Assembly: GCA_964344495.1 (NCBI GenBank)
Contig: CAYFNI010000021.1
Span: 1-26,489 of the forward strand
Length of the DNA: 26,489 bases
Direction: 5' to 3'
Origin: UBA6136 sp964344495
GTDB taxonomy: Bacteria; Pseudomonadota; Gammaproteobacteria; Methylococcales; Methylococcaceae
In this document: in pieces, positions 8,346-15,734 of the stretch
How positions within the stretch are numbered: the stretch's first letter is position 1
How the letters are laid out: the number at the start of each line of letters is the position of its first letter
The notes under the pieces: model-generated
What the model was told of the DNA's origin: nothing
The model's database searches: none
Seen by the model: the letters and a program-made list of their open reading frames with translations, nothing else
Made by a program: the position numbers and the translations under genes

Positions 8346-10036
8346 ATGTCCGATATTGATATCGCCCGTCGGGCCGATTTGGTTCCGATTATTGATCTGG
8401 CCCGTGACACGCTGGGCATTCCGGCCAGGGAACTCGATCCCTACGGGCATTTCAAGGCCAAGCTGTCGCTGGACTACATCCACTCGTTATCCGACAAGCC
8501 CGATGGAAAACTGATTCTGGTGACCGCCATCAGCCCGACACCGGCCGGTGAGGGCAAGACCACCACGACCGTCGGACTGGGCGATGCTCTGAATCGCATC
8601 GGCAAAAAGTCGCTGATCTGTCTGCGTGAGCCGTCGCTCGGCCCCTGTTTCGGTATGAAGGGTGGGGCAGCCGGCGGTGGCTATGCGCAGGTGGTGCCGA
8701 TGGAGGACATCAACCTGCATTTTACGGGCGATTTTCACGCGATCGGCGTGGCCCATAACCTGCTGGCGGCGCTGATCGACAACCACATCAATCACGGCAA
8801 CGCGCTGGACATCGATCCGCGCCGGATCCAGTGGAAACGGGTGGTTGACATGAATGACCGTGCACTCCGCAAAATCGTGGTTGGACTGGGCGGCACACCG
8901 AACGGCTATCTGCGTGAGGACGGGTTCGACATCGTCGTCGCGTCCGAGGTGATGGCGATTCTATGTCTGGCGTCGGATCTTCAGGATCTGAAAGAACGGC
9001 TTGGCCGCATCATCGTGGCGTATACCTCGGACGGCAAAACGCCCGTCTACGCCCGCGATCTCAAGGCTCATGGCGCCATGGCGGCCCTGCTGAAGGAGGC
9101 CATCAAGCCGAATCTGGTGCAAACGCTTGAAAACAACGTGGCGCTGATTCATGGCGGCCCTTTTGCCAATATTGCGCACGGCTGCAATACGGTAATGGCT
9201 ACCCGAACCGCCTTGAAGCTGGCGGATTATGTCGTGACCGAGGCGGGTTTCGGTGCCGATCTGGGGGCCGAGAAATTCATCGACATCAAGTGCCGGATCG
9301 GCGATCTCAATCCAGCGGCGGTCGTGCTGGTGGCCACGGTGCGGGCACTCAAGTTCCCNNNNNNNNNNAGTTCCATGGCGGCGTCAGCAAGGATGACCTG
9401 AATCAGGAAAACCTGTCGGCGCTGGAGCAGGGGCTCGCCAATCTGGAAAAGCATGTTCTCAATATTCGCGAGCATTACCGCTTGCCCTGTGTGGTGGCCA
9501 TCAACCATTTCAGCTTCGATACCGAGGCCGAATTACGTTTGCTCTATCAGCGTTGCGAGGCACTGGGCGTAAGGGTCGTGGTCGCGAGGCACTGGGCCGA
9601 AGGGGGTGCTGGCGCCGAGGAACTTGCCCGTGTGGTAGCCGAGCAGGTGGATCAGGCACCGGGTCAGCACAGCTTTGTCTATGAGAAGCATGCGTCGTTG
9701 TGGAACAAAATCGAAGCAATCGCGACCAAGATCTATGGTGCCAAGAGCATCACCGCGGACGCACGGATACGTCAGCAACTGGACCGCTGGAGCGAGTTGC
9801 ATCCGGATTATCCGGTGTGTATGGCTAAGACACAGATGTCCTTCTCGACCGATGCCGCGGCGAGAGGGGCACCGACCGGGCATAACGTGCATATCCGCGA
9901 GGTGCGTCTGGCGAATGGGGCTGGGTTCGTGGTGGCAATTGCCGGTGACATCATGACCATGCCCGGCTTGCCCAAAGTGCCGGCTGCCGAGGCGATCGAC
10001 GTGGATGAGCACGGGCAGATCAGCGGTCTGTTCTAG
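8346..10036 (+). CDS. fhs: Formate-tetrahydrofolate ligase, interrupted by an N gap
   Basis: The enzyme makes 10-formyl-tetrahydrofolate from formate, ATP and tetrahydrofolate. The upstream part (8346-9357) starts MSDIDIARRADL and has the P-loop TPAGEGKT (residues 65-72), FTGDFHAI and the GGPFANIAHGCN region. The downstream part runs in another frame to the stop at 10036, ending in FVVAIAGDIMTMPGLP. Ten Ns at 9359-9368 separate them. Joining base 9357 to base 9375 removes a repeated agttcc, reads ALKFHGGVSKDDL as expected for the family, and gives one frame of 557 residues, the usual length. An AGGAG ribosome site precedes the start. I infer an intact gene and an assembly error. Confidence 0.95.
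9359..9368. other. Assembly gap (10 Ns) in fhs, likely a false gap
   Basis: Ten Ns. The left flank ends aagttccc and the right flank begins agttccatgg, so the two sides share agttcc. Collapsing them restores the fhs frame. The true gap length is therefore probably negative, with one erroneous c at 9358. Confidence 0.9.
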
Positions 10037-10051
10037 GCATTAACGGCAGTT

Positions 10052-10085
10052 GCGCGGGTGGCTGATCCATCGGCCTCGCCCGTGC
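10052..10085 (+). terminator. Long stem-loop just after fhs
   Basis: The arms GCGCGGG (10052-10058) and CCCGTGC (10079-10085) enclose a second stem, GGCTGAT with ATCGGCC (10060-10066 and 10069-10075), around a two-base loop; each stem has one G-T wobble. No T-run follows directly (the nearest is about 20 bases on). It may slow or end transcription of fhs or protect its 3' end. Confidence 0.45.
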
Positions 10086-10240
10086 AGCTTAAATTCCTGA
10101 AAACCCTTTTTTGGGATAAAGTAACCGTGTAAAGACGGAGACAGGCGAACCAGCAGCCGGGCCGCATGGCCAGCCAACGGGATGCCGCTCCAGACGAGAG
10201 TCAACCAATAACAATAGCTGACAGGATGGAGGTAAACATT

Positions 10241-10540
10241 ATGCCAATCGTTAAATTCGCACCGCGTGCAATGATCATCACCCTGGCACTGAGTGGCACG
10301 ACCGCCGCCATGGCTAGCGAAGAAAAATATCCCGCCTATGATTTTCAGCCTTCGGTGATTTTCAGCGACGCTGAGTTGATCGCCAAGCTGGCAGGCGCGA
10401 CGGCATCGGTACCCAAGCCGGCTGCGGCTGCTGCACCGGCACCCGTCCAGGCAGCTGCTCCTGCGGCTCCTGCAGTCGAGGCGGATCCGAAATATCCGGC
10501 GGCGCATTTCTCGCCCTCGGTCATCTACCCAGCCAACTGA
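10241..10540 (+). CDS. Small secreted protein with a duplicated K-Y-P-A-x2-F-x-P-S-V-I motif
   Basis: I do not recognise the family. The 99-residue product has a clear signal peptide (hydrophobic AMIITLALSGTTAAMA, cleavage expected after AMA). The mature protein of about 75 residues begins SEEKYPAYDFQPSVIFSD, continues through DAELIAKLAG and an Ala/Pro-rich linker, and ends KYPAAHFSPSVIYPAN. The same motif therefore stands at both ends of the mature chain. The start at 10241 is supported by GGAGG eight bases upstream; the open frame extends back to 10166 without support. It stands alone between fhs and the convergent yciH. No cysteines are present. It is probably periplasmic or outer-membrane associated. 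Confidence 0.75.
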   Translation: MPIVKFAPRAMIITLALSGTTAAMASEEKYPAYDFQPSVIFSDAELIAKLAGATASVPKPAAAAAPAPVQAAAPAAPAVEADPKYPAAHFSPSVIYPAN

Positions 10541-10556
10541 ATTGGCACAGTGGTCA

Positions 10557-10583
10557 GGGCCGCGCCGGGCAAAGGCGCCGCCC
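10557..10583. terminator. Stem-loop between the small secreted protein gene and yciH
   Basis: GGGC-c-GCGCC and GGCGC-c-GCCC form a nine-pair stem with one C-C mismatch and a seven-base loop, starting 16 bases after the stop codon. There is no T-run, so it is only a candidate terminator for the convergent pair. Confidence 0.4.
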
Positions 10584-10690
10584 CGACCGGCTTAACTCAA
10601 TCGTCGCCCGAGATGACGTCTTCGGTGCTTCTGACAGGTTCAGAGTTTCAAAAGCCCTGAGTCGACGCTTCGCGTAGCGGGCGCTGCTCG

Positions 10691-11050
10691 CTAACCGCCC
10701 GATTTTTTGACGACCCAGCCGAATTTGGTCAGTTCAGTGAGCAACAGGTCGCGCTGATCGCCCTGGATCTCGATGACGCCATTCTTGACCGTCCCTCCGG
10801 TTCCGCAGCGTTGCTTCAATTGCTTGGCCAGTTGATCCAGTTCGGCCCCGGATAGCGGAATCCCGGTAATGACCGTGACGCCCTTGCCGGCCCGACCTTT
10901 GGTTTCGCGCTGTAGTCGAACAATACCGTCGGTTTTGGGTGCAGGTCGTGCGTGCTTGCAGCGGCACTCCGCGATCGGTTGGCGGCAATCAGGACACATG
11001 CGTCCGTGGGCTGTCGAGTAGACCAGTCCGGAGTGGCCGGATTTTTTCAT
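10691..11050 (-). CDS. yciH: YciH, SUI1/eIF1-like translation factor with a Cys-rich insert
   Basis: The 119-residue product has the SUI1 fold signature in its C-terminal part (GVTVITGIPLSGAELDQLAK and VIEIQGDQRDLL), preceded by VRLQRETKGRAGKG. It is the bacterial homologue of eukaryotic initiation factor eIF1 and should bind the small ribosomal subunit. Between the N-terminal SGLVYST and the SUI1 part it has CPDCRQPIAECRC, a possible zinc knuckle that the E. coli protein, as I recall it, lacks. Start codons at 11050, 11059 and 11068 are all possible and none has a good ribosome site; I chose the one giving the shortest leader. Confidence 0.88.
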   Translation of the reverse strand: MKKSGHSGLVYSTAHGRMCPDCRQPIAECRCKHARPAPKTDGIVRLQRETKGRAGKGVTVITGIPLSGAELDQLAKQLKQRCGTGGTVKNGVIEIQGDQRDLLLTELTKFGWVVKKSGG

Positions 11051-11210
11051 CGAACTCATGTGCGTCAAGACGGGGGGCGTTGTGGGCGTCGAAGGGGTTT
11101 AGACCGCTGGCCCAATGCTTGAACACTGCGGCAAGTGTGAGCCACCCAAGCGGGTGGTCCCGATCACGGTAGATCGCCTCCCAGAACGGTCGGCCATTCC
11201 GATCGAAGGC
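10989..11210 (-). pseudogene. Protein-like open frame without a start codon, overlapping the yciH start
   Basis: A frame of 73 codons opens directly after a TGA at 11211-11213 and ends at a TGA at 10989. Its first 50 residues look like real protein, for example NGRPFWEAIYRDRDHPLGW and later HWASGLNPFDAHNAP. There is no ATG, GTG or TTG near its beginning, and the end runs into yciH in another frame. It may be a degraded small gene, a gene with an unusual start, or chance. It begins just below the SmbP terminator. I do not recognise a family. Confidence 0.3.
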
Positions 11211-11221
11211 TCAATTCAATC

Positions 11222-11256
11222 AAAAGCCGGTGCGGCAAGTTGCTGCACCGGCTTTT
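11222..11256. terminator. Strong bidirectional Rho-independent terminator
   Basis: The arms aaaagccggtgc (11222-11233) and gcaccggctttt (11245-11256) are perfectly complementary over 12 bases with an 11-base loop. The flanking A and T runs give a terminator in both directions. It stands 24 bases past the stop of the SmbP-like gene, which it should end. Confidence 0.9.
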
Positions 11257-11279
11257 GTGCATGTCCCGGTTGGGATGGC

Positions 11280-11624
11280 TCAGAAGGCTTTTTCAGCGGC
11301 CTTGAGGTGCGTTGCGGCTGCTTCAGCCGCTTCCCCCGCCACATCGGCATGGCCCATCTTGGCATGTTCGATGGCTTCGTCGAGGTTCTTGATGCCAGCG
11401 GACAGATGCGGATTCGGCTTTTCGGCTTGGGCAGCTTCGGCGTGCGTCTTGGCAGCGGCAGCGTGCTCGCCGCAGGCAACAGCATCACCCTTCTTGCCAC
11501 TGGCAGCCGCTGCCAAGGCATGCTGGGTTGCCTCTGCCTTGTGGTCTTCAGCCAGAACTGTGGCGGATGCGAAAAGGCCGGTGAGCAGACCCGCTGCCAT
11601 CAGGGTGGTCAATGTTTTTTTCAT
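11280..11624 (-). CDS. SmbP-like small periplasmic metal-binding protein
   Basis: The 114-residue precursor has a standard signal peptide (MKKTLTTLMAAGLLTGLFASATVLA) and a mature part rich in Ala and His arranged as helical repeats. Examples are EDHKAEATQHALAAA and DEAIEHAKMGHADV. Eight histidines and one cysteine are present after cleavage, usually spaced as on one face of a helix. This fits the SmbP family, first described in Nitrosomonas europaea as a copper-binding periplasmic protein. The ribosome site AGGAG lies seven bases before the ATG and a strong terminator follows, so it is probably a single-gene transcript. The metal is not deducible from sequence. Confidence 0.8.
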   Translation of the reverse strand: MKKTLTTLMAAGLLTGLFASATVLAEDHKAEATQHALAAAASGKKGDAVACGEHAAAAKTHAEAAQAEKPNPHLSAGIKNLDEAIEHAKMGHADVAGEAAEAAATHLKAAEKAF

Positions 11625-11753
11625 GTCAGTTCTCCTGTGTGATTGTGAGGTCCCAACCGTTCGCCTGTCTCGGCGAAGCGCCCGGTGACCCCGGGCAAAA
11701 TTTCGACTGCGCGCGGGTAAAAAGGTTGCGCGCTGCGTCCACCCGCCTGACGT

Positions 11754-12356
11754 TCAGCGGCCGAACAGCACGATACGGATCATGGCCAGGACGCCCTTCA
11801 GCTTCTGCCAGAGGCTCAATTCCGTGTGGAGGGGATCAACGCCCGGGAGTTTCAATCCCCAGGCCAAGCGACGCAGTTTCTGCTTGACCGGGGGTTCAAG
11901 CTTGCCATCAGCGGCCAGTTCCATGAACAGAGCCTTGACGTTGCCGAGATCGAAAAAATCCTTCTGCCAGGCCCATTGGTAGTTGCCACCGTAGCGAAAC
12001 CACGAGCCACCCAGCCCGGCCACCTCATAATCGCTGCCATCATCGCGCTTGACCGGGGCGACCTGACGCCAGATGCCGATGACCTCACCCTGCTGTTCGT
12101 CGATGATGATCCGGTCGTAGGGGTAACGCCATTTTTCGAAGCCCTCCATGTGCGCACCCAGCGCCCAGTCCTCAATTTGTTGGCGGCCACGGGCAACGAA
12201 TTCGCGGTTGGGGCCCATGTTCCAGCTATATTCCGCATCGTCGGTATACATCGAGCCAAGACTTTTCACCCAGTCACCCGCGCGCTCTGAATCGCGATTG
12301 GCGGCCAGCCAGCGATCAACCATTTCTTCAATTTCCTTGCGGGGGTATGCCGGCAT
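11754..12356 (-). CDS. NTF2/SnoaL-like domain protein
   Basis: The 200-residue product has an NTF2-like alpha+beta fold pattern in its first 120 residues: an N-terminal helix EIEEMVDRWLAANRDSE, then the SMYTDDAEYSWNMG strand and a GRQQIEDWALG helix, then GEVIGIWRQVAP. It continues with a basic C-terminal tail that ends in a hydrophobic stretch (LAMIRIVLFGR). Such domains occur in enzymes and binding proteins, and no specific function can be assigned. The start at 12356 has GGAA upstream at usable distance; a longer frame to 12389 lacks a ribosome site. Confidence 0.75.
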   Translation of the reverse strand: MPAYPRKEIEEMVDRWLAANRDSERAGDWVKSLGSMYTDDAEYSWNMGPNREFVARGRQQIEDWALGAHMEGFEKWRYPYDRIIIDEQQGEVIGIWRQVAPVKRDDGSDYEVAGLGGSWFRYGGNYQWAWQKDFFDLGNVKALFMELAADGKLEPPVKQKLRRLAWGLKLPGVDPLHTELSLWQKLKGVLAMIRIVLFGR

Positions 12357-12450
12357 GATGAGTTCCTGCTGTGATGAAAACTCCGTCATGGTACACCAGC
12401 GGGCTACCGGATGGCGGGCCAGCCGCTGGAACGTGGGATATCTGGCAGGG

Positions 12451-12483
12451 CCATCGAAGCCCGCTGGAAACGGGATTCGATGG
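12451..12483. repeat. Strong intergenic stem-loop
   Basis: The arms CCATCGAA and TTCGATGG (8 bp), one mismatch, then a further 4 bp (CCCG/CGGG in the minus-strand RNA) enclose a 7-base loop. It lies between the membrane protein gene and the NTF2-like gene, both on the minus strand. It has no T-run. It could be a transcript-processing or 3'-protecting element of the upstream message. Confidence 0.5.
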
Positions 12484-12518
12484 CGGATGATTCCGGGTCG
12501 TGCCGGGCCTTGGTTCGA

Positions 12519-13289
12519 TCAGGCGTAACCGGGCTTGGAGCGTTGGCCTGCACCGGTTTTCGGGTAAAAGAACCAGTTCTGGACGTGCAGGTACTTGCGA
12601 ACCGGGGATTTGATGACCGACAGGCACAGCGCAATCGAGAACAGGCACCACACGGCAGCATATTCGTTCGGGTCGCGGGTGGTGAGCACCGACAGCAGCG
12701 GTCCCATCAGGATGTGAAAGGCGACAAAGCGCCAGGATCCATAAACCACCGGCATCACGAAGGCGACCAGAATGTAGGCCATCCCGTGCAGCCCGAAAAA
12801 GAAATTCGGCACCAGGAAGCCGAGGTCGATGCTGAGCCCGTTCAGGGGCAACTGCCAGGCGATATGCCAGTCACCGGACACCGAGCATGCTTGGGCGCCA
12901 CAGAAAGCTTCCGTGCCCTGAATGCACTGACCCGCCCACGCAAAGGGATACATCTTCACCATCATGGCGATGGCGCCGACCGCGCACAGACTGTAGACCG
13001 TGGTTCGGATCTTCAGCTTGACTGCGTCCGGAATGAAGTACATGGCCACCATGTTGACGAAGAATGGCTGAAAGGCAATGTGCAGGTAGCCGAACAGCGT
13101 CAATATCTGATTCGGCGGGGAATCGCAGAGATTGATGTAAACATAGGTGGCTGCCTGCAAGAGTTCCATGCAGGCGAAATAGGTCAGGGGGATCCAGAGT
13201 TCCTTTGACTCACCCTTGTAGGCCACATAGGCGGCCGTTCCGAAACCGACCGTCGCAAGTACAGCGGATGCTTCGCCACTCCAGCACAT
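12519..13289 (-). CDS. Seven-helix membrane protein (DUF5765-like, function unknown)
   Basis: The 256-residue product starts MCWSGEASAVLATVGFGTAAY and contains about seven hydrophobic segments, so it is an inner-membrane protein without a cleaved signal. The MCWS start and the spacing of helices recall the uncharacterised family DUF5765; I make that link from memory. Four cysteines lie in the central loop or its edges (GQCIQGTEAFCGAQACS), which could form disulfides or bind a cofactor. Histidines occur in several helices (YLHIAFQ, DWHIAWQ, AFHILMG). A good ribosome site, GAGGAGACG, precedes the ATG. No function is proposed. Confidence 0.75.
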   Translation of the reverse strand: MCWSGEASAVLATVGFGTAAYVAYKGESKELWIPLTYFACMELLQAATYVYINLCDSPPNQILTLFGYLHIAFQPFFVNMVAMYFIPDAVKLKIRTTVYSLCAVGAIAMMVKMYPFAWAGQCIQGTEAFCGAQACSVSGDWHIAWQLPLNGLSIDLGFLVPNFFFGLHGMAYILVAFVMPVVYGSWRFVAFHILMGPLLSVLTTRDPNEYAAVWCLFSIALCLSVIKSPVRKYLHVQNWFFYPKTGAGQRSKPGYA

Positions 13290-13696
13290 GATGCACGTCT
13301 CCTCGTCTATAGACTTTCATTTTTGTTGTCTGCGCTGGCGAGTACGGATCAGGTGCCGGCCCTCACGGACAGTTACAGCGGCTGTCACCCACTGTGACCG
13401 GGCCGATTTGGTCGGCCAATCAGCCATCTGGGGCCCGTATTGTCCAGCGCTTGCTTTTAAGTACGTTAATTGAACATCCGGCGATCCGGACGCGCGCCAA
13501 TAGTATCAAGCCCGGATAAGTTGTTCTCCATGATAAAACGTAGGGTTATTCTGATTTGCCGTTGCGCTGCAGGTCAGCTAAGGATGTTGGTGGCGCGCAT
13601 CGTACCGGCTGACCCGAACCGCTGGGGGTTGAATGGAGACTATGGATCTTATGCGGCGCCGGGTGATCCCGGGAGGAGTCCTCTGCGCCCTTTGGG
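13290..13696. other. 407-bp intergenic region with small inverted repeats
   Basis: No convincing gene is seen. It holds the upstream region of the seven-helix protein gene. A 6-bp inverted repeat GGCCGA/TCGGCC lies at 13401-13417, and a short stem CCGGG-tgat-CCCGG at 13659-13672, just past the btuB stop. Short plus-strand frames here lack ribosome sites. Confidence 0.5.
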
Positions 13697-15589
13697 TCAA
13701 TAGGTCAGGGTGATGCCGCCATAACCCGCCAAACGGGTGGTGCCGTACCCGTAAACCTCCTGGTATTCCTTATTGAAGAGGTTGTCGAGCCGCGCGAACA
13801 GCTTAACGTTTGGGTGAACCTGATAGCTGCCGGCCAGATTCGCGATCGCATACGCGGGTACTCGGGTGCCAAGCACCCCGTCTTTCTCGCCGACGGCGAT
13901 CACGACCAAGTTGAGGTCCGCATCCTTGTCGATGCGGTAATTGGCCTCGAAATTACCCTTGTCGCGGGGGCGGAGCAACAGGGGGCCATTGGTGTCCTGA
14001 TCCCAGGTGGCGTCGTAGGTGTAATTGCCGCGCAGGGTCAGGTTTTCGAGCGGCGTGATCTGCACGAACACCTCAACCCCTTTGGCGGTGGCCTTGTTGA
14101 TATTTTCGGCAATCCAAAAATTGGCGGGGTTGGCCTGAATCAGGTTGCTGTAGACATTGTTGAAATAGCTGGCGCCAAACTGGACTGACTCGTCCAGCAG
14201 ACGCTGTTCAAAGCCAAGATCCCAGTTGGTGCTGGTTTCCGGTGCCAGATTCGGGTTGCCGTAAAACGGGGCATACAGTTCGTAGAGCGTCGGTACCTTG
14301 AAACCGGTACCGTAGTTGGCTTTGAGTTTGGTGCCCGTTTCATCGATCAGGACCGCCTCGGTCAGGCTCCAGGTGGTTTTGCCGCCGCTGCGGTTATTGT
14401 CGGAGTAGCGGACGGCCGCTGTTGTAAATGAGCGTTCGAACAGCCTGATCTGGTCGGACAAGTAATACCCCTGGGTGTTATAGCTCCTGCCGCCGATGCC
14501 CTCGCTCTGGTTCTCCAGCGTGTCTTCCTCATCTTCCAGGCCCAGCATCAGGGTATTGTCCTCGCTGATATGAAAAATGTTCTGCCAGTCACCCTTGATC
14601 TTGCTGCCGATATAACTGCCGCTCAGGTTATAGGGCAGGCTGGGGTCGTAGTTGCGGTAGTCGCGATCGTTCTGGCTGTAGGCGATACCGAGTGTCTGTT
14701 CCCAAAGGTTGTCCAGCAGGCTGAAATGTGAAAAGCCGCGTGTATAGAGTTCGCCGGTGGTACCGGTGAAGTTCAGGGCATCAACCGGCGCGTACGGATG
14801 CGCCTCTGCCGAGCCATCACCGGTAAAGTAATCCAGTGCGCGTTTCCCGTGGTTGTAGCGCACATCCACCCCGACATCGAGGTTTTCAGAAGCCTTGTAT
14901 CCTGCCCGGCCATCGAACGTCGTATTGCGGTACCAGTCGCGTTCGGGGTTTCCCCACAGGTAGTCGGCCGCAGAAAAGCCATGCGTCTGGGTTTCGCTGA
15001 CGGCAGCCGAATAGTTGAAGTCATCCACCTGGCCGGAAGCCTTGCCCTGAACCTTGAAAGTGTCGTAGCTGCCCCCTTGGGCCGACAGGCTGGCGGTAGG
15101 CGTGCCTTTGCCCTTTTTGGTGACAATGTTGATGACACCGCCGATGGCGTCAGAGCCGTACAGCGCGCTTTCGCCCCCGCGCAGGATTTCGATGCGTTCG
15201 ATGTTATCTACCATCAGGTTGGCGAAATCGAACGCCCCGGTCGGATCGGAGGGGTCGTTCATTTCGATCATGTCGATCAGCACCAATGTCTGGCCCGAGC
15301 CGGCACCCCGTGTGTAGACGCTGGTGCGCTGGCCCATGCCCCCGCTGCTCAGGACATCAAGGCCCGGTACCAGGCGCAGGGCATCAGCGACGGTCAGAAC
15401 CTGCCGCTTGCGAATCTCATCGGCGGTGATGACATCAATGGAGGTACCCGACTCACGCGTGGCCGATTCGTAGCGATTGGCCGTGACCACGGTAGTTTCA
15501 AGGGCGGGCACTGCGTCTTCCGCAGCCAGAAGTACGGTGTTCCGAGCGGCCAGCAAGACCAGCACGGCAGGAGAGAGTTGGATTTTCAT
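13697..15589 (-). CDS. btuB: BtuB-type TonB-dependent cobalamin receptor
   Basis: The 630-residue outer-membrane protein has a signal peptide, a TonB box (ETTVVTANRYES), a plug domain (about 40-165, with LVLIDMIEMN and the ALYGSDAIGGVINIVT signature) and a beta-barrel ending in an aromatic residue (GGITLTY). Similarity to E. coli BtuB includes FKVPTLYELYAPFYGNPNL and the C-terminal LFNKEYQEVYGYGT. It should import cobalamin across the outer membrane with TonB energy. A cobalamin riboswitch upstream supports this substrate. The start ATG at 15589 has no ribosome site of its own but overlaps the stop of a short upstream frame. No btuCDF genes follow in the window. Confidence 0.93.
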   Translation of the reverse strand: MKIQLSPAVLVLLAARNTVLLAAEDAVPALETTVVTANRYESATRESGTSIDVITADEIRKRQVLTVADALRLVPGLDVLSSGGMGQRTSVYTRGAGSGQTLVLIDMIEMNDPSDPTGAFDFANLMVDNIERIEILRGGESALYGSDAIGGVINIVTKKGKGTPTASLSAQGGSYDTFKVQGKASGQVDDFNYSAAVSETQTHGFSAADYLWGNPERDWYRNTTFDGRAGYKASENLDVGVDVRYNHGKRALDYFTGDGSAEAHPYAPVDALNFTGTTGELYTRGFSHFSLLDNLWEQTLGIAYSQNDRDYRNYDPSLPYNLSGSYIGSKIKGDWQNIFHISEDNTLMLGLEDEEDTLENQSEGIGGRSYNTQGYYLSDQIRLFERSFTTAAVRYSDNNRSGGKTTWSLTEAVLIDETGTKLKANYGTGFKVPTLYELYAPFYGNPNLAPETSTNWDLGFEQRLLDESVQFGASYFNNVYSNLIQANPANFWIAENINKATAKGVEVFVQITPLENLTLRGNYTYDATWDQDTNGPLLLRPRDKGNFEANYRIDKDADLNLVVIAVGEKDGVLGTRVPAYAIANLAGSYQVHPNVKLFARLDNLFNKEYQEVYGYGTTRLAGYGGITLTY

Positions 15590-15645
15590 CAGGGGGTTGT
15601 CGCGACGTCAGGTGAAGCCGAGCACACCCGCACGGCCAAAAACAT
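15589..15645 (-). CDS. Possible 18-codon leader ORF coupled to btuB
   Basis: An ATG at 15645 opens a frame (MFLAVRVCSASPDVATTP) whose TGA shares one base with the btuB ATG (TGATG). The btuB start lacks a ribosome site, so reinitiation after this leader is possible. The leader has no clear ribosome site either, so it may be chance. Confidence 0.3.
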   Translation of the reverse strand: MFLAVRVCSASPDVATTP

Positions 15646-15734
15646 TGCGCTGACAACATCGGATCGAACCACGGAACGCAGATCGCCCGCAGTGGAGTCG
15701 AGCCGGCGCTGCCCTCCGCAACGAACGGTGAATG

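Noticed and set aside
8346..10036. fhs as a true pseudogene or two genes
   Set aside because: The break coincides with the N run, and the flanks share agttcc. Collapsing them restores a full-length enzyme.
11115..11642. A 175-codon plus-strand frame across the terminator and the SmbP-like gene
   Set aside because: It reads through a perfect terminator hairpin and opposite a gene with a clear signal peptide and ribosome site.
13530..13703. Plus-strand frame starting MIKRRVILICRC in the btuB/membrane-protein spacer
   Set aside because: There is no ribosome site, no recognisable family and a low-complexity C-terminal half. Chance is more likely.
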